64,000 nucleotides of DNA from DAOMNN01 sp035443825 (GTDB lineage Bacteria; Pseudomonadota; Gammaproteobacteria; Burkholderiales; Rhodocyclaceae). Numbering within the stretch: position 1 is the first letter of the stretch; each line of letters opens with the position of its first letter. A model generated the notes under the pieces. That model saw only the letters and a list, made by a program, of their open reading frames with translations. It made no database searches and was not told the DNA's origin. The position numbers and the translations under genes were made by a program. Where the stretch lies: positions 1 through 64,000 of the forward strand of contig DAOMNN010000009.1 of the NCBI GenBank assembly GCA_035443825.1, written 5' to 3'. This document shows, in pieces, positions 32,505 to 40,800 of the stretch.

Positions 32505-33774
32505 CGTACATCACCTTGCCCTCGACCAATGTGTAGCGCACCACACCCGGCAGCTCGAGCCCGAGAAAAGGGCTGTTCTTGCCCTGGCTGCGCAGATCCT
32601 GGCGGGTGACCTGTCGATATGTGTCGGGTTCGAAGACGCAGATGTCGGCGCGCGCCCCCACCGCGAGGTGTCCGGCCTTGGTGATGCCGACGATTCTTGC
32701 CGCATCCGAGGTGACCCTTGCCAGTGCCTGCACAAGAGGTATCCCGGTGTCGTAGGCCCATTTCAGGGTCAGCGGCAGGAGCAGCTCCAGCCCGGTTGCC
32801 CCGGGTTCGGATTCGCTGAATGGCGCCAGCTTGCCGTCGTCGTCGACCGGCGTATGGTCCGAACACAGCGCATTGATGCGGCCCTCCACGAGACCGGCGC
32901 TGAGTGCATCGCGGTCGCGCTGGCTGCGCAGCGGCGGTACCAGATGGCAATTGCTGTTGAAGTAACCGATGTCCATGTCGGACAGATGCAGGTGATTGAT
33001 CGAGACGTCGCAGGTGACGTCCATGCCTTGCTCACGTGCCTGCTCGATGAGACCCAGCCCCTCCGCGCTGGACAGGCGGGTGATGTGCAGGCGCGATCCG
33101 GTCATCCGGGCGAGCTGCAGGTAGGTGAACAGCGCGACCGTTTCGGCGGCCACCGGAATCCCCGGCAGGCCCAGGCGGGTGGCCACCTCTCCGTCATGTG
33201 CAAATCCACCCCTGGACAGGAAGGGCGCGAGGGGCTGCAACCATACGCGGAATCCGAAGGTGGCGGCGTACTGCATCGCACGCATCAGCACGGTGTTGTC
33301 GACGATCGGGACATTCGCCTGGCTGAACGCGACACAGCCCGACTCGACGAGCTCGGCCATTTCGGACAGACGTTCGCCCTTGAGGCCCACGGTCAACGCC
33401 CCGACGGGATAGACGTGGGCGCGGTTGAGCTTTTTCGCGCGGTGGCACAGCATCTCCACCAGGCCCGGTTCGTCGAGCGCCGGATCAGTGTCGGGCGGTA
33501 TCGCGAGGCTGGTGACGCCCCCGGCCATCGCCGCATCCATTTCGGATTCGAGGGTGGCGCGGTACTCGAAACCGGGTTCGCGCAGTCGTGCGGCCAGGTC
33601 GATCAGGCCGGGGCACACGACGAGTCCGCCGGCGTCTATGGTGCGCTCCGCGCTGAATCCGTCGGGGGCGTGCCCCAGCGCGACGACCTTGCCCGCGGCG
33701 ACGAAGACGTCCTGAACGCCGTCGACGCCGTTGGCCGGGTCGATCAACCGGCCGTTGCTGATTCTGATGTTCAT
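32497..33774 (-). CDS. pyrC': Dihydroorotase homologue PyrC', probably non-catalytic
   Basis: This 425-aa amidohydrolase-fold protein lies 22 nt downstream of pyrB. Real dihydroorotases have the zinc-binding HxH in DxHxHLREPG, but here the motif reads DLAARLREPG, with A61 and R63 in place of both histidines. The later histidine motif is ITRLSS rather than xCHVS, and the usual HH is INHLHL. In Pseudomonas such a PyrC' has no activity but holds the aspartate transcarbamoylase dodecamer together. That is the best reading here too, so an active pyrC should exist elsewhere in the genome. Confidence 0.9.
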   Translation of the reverse strand: MNIRISNGRLIDPANGVDGVQDVFVAAGKVVALGHAPDGFSAERTIDAGGLVVCPGLIDLAARLREPGFEYRATLESEMDAAMAGGVTSLAIPPDTDPALDEPGLVEMLCHRAKKLNRAHVYPVGALTVGLKGERLSEMAELVESGCVAFSQANVPIVDNTVLMRAMQYAATFGFRVWLQPLAPFLSRGGFAHDGEVATRLGLPGIPVAAETVALFTYLQLARMTGSRLHITRLSSAEGLGLIEQAREQGMDVTCDVSINHLHLSDMDIGYFNSNCHLVPPLRSQRDRDALSAGLVEGRINALCSDHTPVDDDGKLAPFSESEPGATGLELLLPLTLKWAYDTGIPLVQALARVTSDAARIVGITKAGHLAVGARADICVFEPDTYRQVTRQDLRSQGKNSPFLGLELPGVVRYTLVEGKVMYGA

Positions 33775-33796
33775 CCGCTGATAGTCCTCAAGTCCG

Positions 33797-34753
33797 TCAG
33801 GATGCGAGCATGCTCATGACCGCCATGCGAACGGCGATGCCGAAGGTAACCTGTGGCAGGATCACCGCCTGCGCGCCGTCGGCGACGGCGGAGTCGATCT
33901 CGACGCCCCGGTTCATCGGACCGGGGTGCATCACGATCGCATCCGGCTTTGCCAGTGCGAGTTTCTCGGCGGTCAAACCCCACATCTTGTAGAACTCCTG
34001 CGCGGTCGGCAGCAAGGCGCCGTTCATGCGCTCGTTCTGCAAGCGCAGCATCATGACCACGTCGACATCCTTGAGCCCTGCCTTCATGTCATGGAAGACC
34101 CGCACGCCCATTTTCTCGACATCGGTCGGCAGCAACGTCTTCGGTCCGATGACGCGTACCTCCGGCACTCCCAGCGTGGTCAGTGCGGAGATCTGCGAGC
34201 GTGCGACGCGTGAGTGCAGTACATCGCCGATGATCGCGACCGTGAGTCGGGTGAAGTCCTCCTTGAAATGCCGGATCGTGTACATGTCCAGCAGGCCCTG
34301 GGTGGGATGGGCATGTCGGCCGTCGCCGGCATTGATGACATGAATGTCGTTGCGCCCGTTGGCGAACAGGTGCTCGGTGATCAGAAAGGGTGCACCGCTG
34401 GCTGCATGGCGCACGACGAACATGTCGGCCTGCATCGCGCACAGGTTGTCCACCGTGTCGAGCAGGGTCTCGCCCTTGGCTGTCGAACTGGTCGACACGT
34501 TGAGGTTGACGACGTCTGCGGACAGCCGCTTGGCGGCGATCTCGAAGGTCGTCCGGGTCCGCGTGGAGTTCTCGAAGAAGAGATTGAAGATGCTCTTGCC
34601 GCGAAGCAGGGGGAGCTTCTTGACCTCGCGCTCCGCGACCTCGGTGAACGGTGACGCGGTATCGAGGATCGTGGTGAGGATGTCTCGCGGCAAACCGTCG
34701 AGGGTCAGCAGGTGCTGGAGTTCGCCGTTCTTGTCGAGCTGTGGATTACGCAT
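33797..34753 (-). CDS. pyrB: Aspartate carbamoyltransferase catalytic subunit
   Basis: This 318-aa enzyme condenses carbamoyl phosphate and aspartate in pyrimidine synthesis. The carbamoyl-phosphate loop FENSTRTRTTFEIAAKRL, the STAKGE loop (TSSTAKGETL) and HPGPMNRGVEID are intact. There is no pyrI nearby, consistent with a class A transcarbamoylase assembled with PyrC'. It overlaps pyrR by 8 nt and is followed by pyrC'. Confidence 0.97.
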   Translation of the reverse strand: MRNPQLDKNGELQHLLTLDGLPRDILTTILDTASPFTEVAEREVKKLPLLRGKSIFNLFFENSTRTRTTFEIAAKRLSADVVNLNVSTSSTAKGETLLDTVDNLCAMQADMFVVRHAASGAPFLITEHLFANGRNDIHVINAGDGRHAHPTQGLLDMYTIRHFKEDFTRLTVAIIGDVLHSRVARSQISALTTLGVPEVRVIGPKTLLPTDVEKMGVRVFHDMKAGLKDVDVVMMLRLQNERMNGALLPTAQEFYKMWGLTAEKLALAKPDAIVMHPGPMNRGVEIDSAVADGAQAVILPQVTFGIAVRMAVMSMLAS

Positions 34754-35246
34754 CGATCAGCCTCAGGGTAAGCGTGTCGGCCTCGTCTTTCCGGAGCTCC
34801 AGGATCTGTGAGGCAGGAAGGGGTTGGGGCAAGGTGTGGGCACAATATCGCGCGCAGATCGGCAGCTCACGGCCGCCGCGATCGATCAGCACGGCCAGGT
34901 CGACCCGCGCAGGACGCCCGAAATCGAACAGTTCGTTCAGTGCGGCTCGGGTCGTCCGGCCCGTATACAGAACGTCGTCGACGATTACGATCTCCGCCCC
35001 TTCCATGGTGAAACGGATGTCGGTGCGCTTCGGTTTTCCCTGCAGCCCCCTCGAACCGAAATCGTCGCGATAGAACGAAACGTCAATCGACCCCGGGGGA
35101 TGCTCGAGCCCCAATGCCTGTTGCAGACGTTCGGCGAGCCAGACGCCGCCGGTATGGATGCCCACCAGAACCGTGCGGGGGGATACGTGTGGGCGCATCT
35201 GCTCCACGAGCGTCGTGCACAGCGCTTCAGCGTCAGGAATGTTCAT
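34746..35246 (-). CDS. pyrR: Bifunctional pyr operon regulator/uracil phosphoribosyltransferase
   Basis: This 166-aa protein has the PRTase fold with the PRPP-binding motif VIVDDVLYTGRTTRAAL and the PyrR-type DVSFYRDDF and LIDRGGRELP. In Gram-positives PyrR acts as an RNA-binding attenuator; in pseudomonads it affects the pyr operon in another way. I chose ATG 35246 (MNIPDAEALCTTL), 14 nt inside the end of ruvX. No pyr-type antiterminator is evident upstream because the gene is embedded in the operon. Confidence 0.93.
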   Translation of the reverse strand: MNIPDAEALCTTLVEQMRPHVSPRTVLVGIHTGGVWLAERLQQALGLEHPPGSIDVSFYRDDFGSRGLQGKPKRTDIRFTMEGAEIVIVDDVLYTGRTTRAALNELFDFGRPARVDLAVLIDRGGRELPICARYCAHTLPQPLPASQILELRKDEADTLTLRLIDA

Positions 35247-35694
35247 GCGTGATGGTGTCCAGGTAATCTTGCAGGATGATCCGTGCCGCAGCGGCGTCGA
35301 TGAGGTGTTTGCGCGCACGCCAGTCCGTAATGCCACGATTGCCGAGTTCGCCTTCGGCCGCCACCGAACTCAGGCGTTCGTCAACCTCCATGACCGGCAG
35401 GGCGAAGCGGCCGCGCAGCTGGTTCGCGAAGCGGCGGCAGCGCGCAGTCACGGCGTGCTCCGTGCCGTCCATGTGACGCGGGATGCCGACGATCAGCGCC
35501 ACCGGCCGCCATTCGGCAAGCAGGGCCGCGATTGCGGCGAATCGCGCCTGACCGGATTCCTCGCTGATAACGGACAGGGCGCTTGCCATGCCGGTTTCGA
35601 GTTCGCCGACGGCGACGCCGATGCGCGCAAGACCGAAATCGAAACCGATGACCGAGCCGCGTGCGGGTAGCGCAGGCCCCGCCGTGTCAGGCAT
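35233..35694 (-). CDS. ruvX: Holliday junction resolvase-like RNase H-fold protein YqgF/RuvX
   Basis: This 153-aa protein has the RNase H fold with VIGFDFGLARIGVAVGE (catalytic Asp), the VDERLSSVAAE motif and the C-terminal IDAAAARIILQDYLD Asp. YqgF/RuvX takes part in rRNA 5'-end processing and has been proposed as a Holliday junction resolvase. It starts at ATG 35694 inside yqgE by 8 nt and overlaps pyrR. Confidence 0.93.
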   Translation of the reverse strand: MPDTAGPALPARGSVIGFDFGLARIGVAVGELETGMASALSVISEESGQARFAAIAALLAEWRPVALIVGIPRHMDGTEHAVTARCRRFANQLRGRFALPVMEVDERLSSVAAEGELGNRGITDWRARKHLIDAAAARIILQDYLDTITHEHS

Positions 35695-36253
35695 GGCCTG
35701 CAATCTCGCTGAGATTGGCGAAATCGACCCCGAGCTTCTGCATCGCGGCAACGAGCCGTTCCTCCGGCGGCAGGTCGAACACGATTGCCATGTCCGCCGG
35801 CACGGTCAGCCATGCATTCTCGGCCAGCTCCTGCTCGAGCTGGCCGGCCGCCCAGCCTGCATACCCGAGGGTGATCACGATGTCCGACGGGATGCCCTCG
35901 TGGCCGACCGACTGCAGGATGTCGCGCGAGCTGGTGAGCGCGACTTCCTCGTTCACGACCAGTGTCGAATGCCATTCTCCGGGAGGGCGGTGCAGCACGA
36001 ATCCACGATCGGTCTGCACCGGGCCACCGAAGTACACCGGCTGGTTCGCCAGCTGATCTGCATCGAGCGGCAGTTCGACGCGCTCGAACAGTTTGGCGAT
36101 GGTCATCTCGATCGGGCGATTGACGATGACCCCCAATGCGCCCTGCTCGTTGTGCTCCGCGATGTAGGTCAGGGCACGTGAGAAATTGGGATCGGCCATG
36201 GCAGGCATGGCAATCAGGAAGTGGTGGGTCAGGTTGGCCGTGATCTCACTCAT
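35687..36253 (-). CDS. yqgE: YqgE/AlgH family protein
   Basis: This 188-aa cytoplasmic protein shows the family's LTHHFLIAMPAMADPNFSRALTYIAEHNEQGALGVIVNRP and VYFGGPVQTDRGFVLH (spread over its first 110 residues). It is almost always next to yqgF, as here. The molecular function is not established; AlgH was named for alginate regulation. It is the first gene of the yqgE-ruvX-pyrR-pyrB-pyrC' operon, which starts 96 nt from the divergent photolyase. Confidence 0.94.
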   Translation of the reverse strand: MSEITANLTHHFLIAMPAMADPNFSRALTYIAEHNEQGALGVIVNRPIEMTIAKLFERVELPLDADQLANQPVYFGGPVQTDRGFVLHRPPGEWHSTLVVNEEVALTSSRDILQSVGHEGIPSDIVITLGYAGWAAGQLEQELAENAWLTVPADMAIVFDLPPEERLVAAMQKLGVDFANLSEIAGHA

Positions 36254-36348
36254 ACAATCATTTTACGCCTTCACGGCCGCGCTGGAGCAGGAACCTGCAC
36301 GTCGCCACAGCATCCAACCGGCTCCATCGCATACGTCAGGCATGTCCC

Positions 36349-37788
36349 ATGAGTTCCGCCCTTGTCTGGTTCAGGCGTGATTTGCGCTGTTTCGATCACG
36401 CTGCGCTCCATCACGCCCTTCTGCATCACGATCGGGTGCATTGTGCCTTCATATTCGACAGCGGGATTCTGGATGCGCTGCCGTCGCGTCGCGACCGTCG
36501 GGTGGAATTCATCTACGAAAGCGTGGTTGAACTCGATGCGCGACTGGATGCGATGGCTCGCGCAGCGGGGGGGCGTGGCGCAGGGGTGATCGTGCGTCAG
36601 GGGGCCGCGGATGCACTGATCCCGGCACTCGCCAGCGAACTCGGCGTCGATGTCGTGATCGCGGGCCGCGACTACGAGCCCTACGCACGTGAACGTGACC
36701 GGCACGTCTCCGGTCGGCTGTCCGTCGCAGGCGTGGCTTTCGAGTGCGTCAAGGATCAGGTGATCTTCGAATGCGACGAAATACTGACCGCCGCGGGGAC
36801 TCCGTTCAGGGTGTTCACCCCGTATCGCAACGCCTGGTTGCGGGCACTCTCACCGTCCGCACTGGAAGCTCGGGTCACGAACGCCCTTGCAATCCGGCTT
36901 GCCGCAAGATCCGCGCGGGACGTCATTCCGTCACTTTCGGCGCTAGGGTTCGAGCACACGGATCGACCAGAGCTATCTCCACCTGCCGGTATGTCGGGGG
37001 GGCAGGCAATGTTTGAGGACTTCGGTGGGCGGATCGACCGTTACAAACAGGAACGCGACTATCCGGCACTGAACGGCATTTCCCGCCTGTCGGTGCACCT
37101 GCGTTTCGGAACCGTCTCGGTACGGAAGCTCGCCGCGTATGCGTGGACACGTGGAAGTGCTGGAGCACTTGCGTGGCTCGACGAACTGATCTGGCGCGAC
37201 TTCTACCACATGATCCTGTGGCACCATCCGCGCGTCGTGGATACCAGCTTCCGGTCCGAGTATGACCGCGTGCGCTGGGACGATGCACCGGGGCTCTTCG
37301 CGGCGTGGTGCGATGGGCGCACTGGCTATCCGCTCGTGGATGCCGCCATGCGGCAACTGAACACCACTGGTTTCATGCACAATCGCCTGCGCATGTTAAC
37401 GGCCTCGTTCCTGACCAAGGATCTGGGCATCGACTGGCGGCTCGGGGAGCGGTACTTCGCCGACAGGCTCGTCGACTATGATCTGGCGGCGAACAATGGC
37501 GGCTGGCAGTGGGCGGCGTCAACCGGATGCGATGCTCAGCCGTGGTTCAGGATCTTCAATCCCGTGACCCAGTCGGAGCGTTTCGATCCACAGGGCACTT
37601 TCATCCGAATCCATGTGCCCGAACTCGCCGCAGTGCCTGACCGCTTTGTCCATGCCCCCTGGCGAATGGCGCCGCTCGAGCAGGCGGCGGTCGGGTTGCG
37701 CATTGGTGTCGATTACCCGGAGCCGGTGGTCGACCATGCGCTGGCAAGGGAACGCACGCTTGCCCGGTTTGCAGCCGCGAAGCGATGA
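36349..37788 (+). CDS. phrB: Deoxyribodipyrimidine photolyase
   Basis: This 479-aa class I CPD photolyase repairs UV-induced pyrimidine dimers using blue light. It has the antenna-binding N-terminal Rossmann domain (SALVWFRRDLRCFDHAAL) and the FAD domain with LDELIWRDFYHMILWHHP, PLVDAAMRQLNTTGFMHNRLRM and the C-terminal NNGGWQWAASTGCDAQPWFRIFNP. It diverges from yqgE and is followed by the convergent chpA. No regulatory partner is next to it. Confidence 0.95.
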   Translation: MSSALVWFRRDLRCFDHAALHHALLHHDRVHCAFIFDSGILDALPSRRDRRVEFIYESVVELDARLDAMARAAGGRGAGVIVRQGAADALIPALASELGVDVVIAGRDYEPYARERDRHVSGRLSVAGVAFECVKDQVIFECDEILTAAGTPFRVFTPYRNAWLRALSPSALEARVTNALAIRLAARSARDVIPSLSALGFEHTDRPELSPPAGMSGGQAMFEDFGGRIDRYKQERDYPALNGISRLSVHLRFGTVSVRKLAAYAWTRGSAGALAWLDELIWRDFYHMILWHHPRVVDTSFRSEYDRVRWDDAPGLFAAWCDGRTGYPLVDAAMRQLNTTGFMHNRLRMLTASFLTKDLGIDWRLGERYFADRLVDYDLAANNGGWQWAASTGCDAQPWFRIFNPVTQSERFDPQGTFIRIHVPELAAVPDRFVHAPWRMAPLEQAAVGLRIGVDYPEPVVDHALARERTLARFAAAKR

Positions 37789-37805
37789 GTCGGGCAAGTC
37801 GCCAA

Positions 37806-40800
37806 TCAGGTGGTGACTGCGGTGTAGTCCTTCAGCAGGCCGAGGAGCTCGTCTTCCTCGTACGGTTTGCCGAGGTAGTGATTCGCCCCGATCTTCTCCG
37901 CATACTGGCGGTGCTTGTCCGCCATGCGGGAGGTGATCATGATGACCGGCACCTCCTTCAGACGATCATCCGCGCGGATGTTGCGCACCAGGTCGAAACC
38001 GTCCATGCGTGGCATCTCTATGTCGGAGAGGATCACGTCGGGTACCGTTTCGAGCAGTTTCTCCAGTGCGTCGGCGCCATCCTTGGCGGTAATCACCGTG
38101 TAACCCTCGCGTTCGAGGAGACGTCCCGTGATCTTCCTCACAGTCAGCGAATCGTCGACGATCATGACGGTCGGTTGCCGTGCCGGCGGTGCGTCCGTGG
38201 GTAGCGCCTCCGCACCCTGTGCAGACGCGTCCTCGTCGGACTCGGAAAGACTGCGGCTTGCAAGCGCGACCGGGTTCAGGATAAGGACGATCTCGCCGTC
38301 CCCGAGAACGGTCGCACCGGCAATCCCGATGATCCGGACCAATTGCGGGCCGGCGTTCTTGACCACGATTTCCTGGTTGCCGCGCAAGGCGTCGACGTGC
38401 AGTGCGAGGGTCTGTGCACCTGCATGGAGCAGGAGCAGCCAGTTGAAGCGCTGGACTTCCGGGCGGGTCTGGTTGTCGCCGAGCAGACGGGGCAGGTAAC
38501 GGTAGGCGAAATGACGATCCTGCCAGGAAGTCCCGCCTTCCTCGATGACACGTTCCAGTGCATCGGTCTTGAGTTCCAGCACCTGCGCAATCATGGTCGA
38601 GGGGATCGCATAGGTCCGTCCCGCCGCGCGAACGAGCAGCGCCTGGGTGACGGCCAGCGTCAGCGGCAGATGGATTCGAAACTCCGTCCCCTCGCCCTGC
38701 GTCGTACGCACGTCGATACGGCCCCCCACGGAGGCGGTGTCGGCCTTGACCACGTCCATCCCCACGCCTCGACCCGCAATCTCGGAAAGGCTGCCGGCGG
38801 TACTGAAGCCGGGAACGAAGATCAGGTTGGTCAGGCGCCGCTCATCCGCATTCTCATCCTGAGCAAGGAGACCCTGGGAGCGAGCTTTCTCGGCGATGCC
38901 TTCGAAATCCAGTCCTTCCCCGTCGTCCTGCAAGGTGATCGCGATCTCGTTGCCTTCGTGCGCCACCGTCAGTGTGACCTGCCCGATCGGCTCCTTGCCG
39001 GCAGCGACACGGCGCTCCCTTGGCTCGATGCCGTGCGCGATCGCATTGCGCAGCAGGTGTTCAAGGGGGCCGGTCATGCGCTCGAGAACGCTCCGATCGA
39101 TCTCGATTCGGCCGCCGCGCAGATCGAGGTTGGCCCGTTTGCCGAGATCTTTCGCCGTCTGGCGGACGATGCGGTGCAGGCGATCGGCAAGGCTGTCGAA
39201 CGGCACCATGCGCACCTGCATCAGGGCCTGCTGCAGGTCGCGTGAAAGGCGTGCCTGACTGTTGAGTGCAACTTCGGCCCCGTCGAGGTTGACCAGCAGG
39301 TTTTGCTGCACGGTCGTGACGTCGCCGACGCTCTCGGCCATCATCCGGGTCAGTTCCTGCAGGCGGGTAAAACGATCCATCTCGAGCGGGTCGAATTCCG
39401 TATGCCGGGACTCGGCCTGCGCGATGCGCGATTGCATCTGGACTTCGGCCTGGATCTCGACCTCGCGCAACTGATTGCGCAGACGAATGACGTTCTCCGT
39501 CAGGTCCAGCAACGAGCGCCGCAGAGTACGAAGTTCGCCTTCGATACGCGTGCGTGCGATACCGATCTCGCCGGCCTCGTTGACGAAACGATCGACCATG
39601 TCGGCACGCACGCGCAAGGTCGACAATCCACCGGCAGCTTCGGCGGTGACAGGTGCGGTTTCGATCTCGACCGGTGCGGCTATCGCTTTGTCTTCGCGCC
39701 GGTCGGCCGGAGCGGCCGGATAGCGTTCCCCGCGGGCAAGTGCGCCAACCATCTGGCTGGCCTGGTCGAGGCCAGACACGATTTCGTCGAGGACGCTCGC
39801 CGGAACGACACCACCCGAAGGCAGTTTCTCGAGCCGGCTCTCCATTCGATGCAGGTGCTCGCCGAGGGTCATGGCCCCCGCCATGCGGGCACTTCCCTTC
39901 AGCGTATGGAGCAGGCGTGCGGTGGACTTTGCGTGCTCGGTTTCGTCGGGGCTGTTCTGCCACTCGCGAAGGGTCGAATCGAGCTGGCCGAGCAGTTCCG
40001 TGCCTTCCTCGATGAAGATCGGCAGCAATTGCTCGTCAAGATCGTCGTGAACCGTTGGCAGCGGCTCCGGCTCGGCCGTGATGACGTCGACCGCGGCCGC
40101 TTCGGCCTGCAACGGCTCGCCTGGTGCTTGCTCCCAGTTCTCGGATTCGGCCGCGACGGGCGTCGTCTCCTCCGCCACTTCGAGGCCGACGCCCTGCAAC
40201 TGCTCTTCGAGTTCGGGGACTCCCAGCGGCAACTGGTGGGTAGCCAGTTCGGCAAGCATTGCCTCAAGGGTAGATGTCGTCGCCTGGAAGAGATCGGTTT
40301 CCTTGGCGGCCGGGGCCTCGTCGCGTTCGCGCAGCCGCTCGATCGCATGTTCGAGGGCACGAGCAAGGCCATGAAGCGCGGGCAGGCGCGCCGTGCCGGA
40401 GATGCCTGCGAGGGTGTGGGCCGCGCGCAGCGAAGGTTCCGACGGGACCCGGGTCGGATTGCGTTCCAGTTGGGCGAACTCGTCGTGCAGTGCGTACACA
40501 TGATCGCGTGCTTCAGCCAGATACAGTTCGAAAAGCGGCCGGGAAATCTCGACGTCACCGAGGCGGAGCAGGGCCGGTTCCACGACTGGTGCGGGGGCCT
40601 CGGTGGTTGCCTCGAGGCTCTCCGCGATCGACAAGTCGATCGGTTCGGGGAGTCCTTCGAAGGAGATCTCGAGTGCGACTGGTTCCGCCGCCTCGGGTGC
40701 GATCGCCTCGTCCGGTTCGGCCGCTTGCGGGCCTTCCTTCGGTTCCGGTGCCTCGGTCGCTTCGGGTGCTTCTGGTACCGCCTCCACTTCGAAGCCTTCC

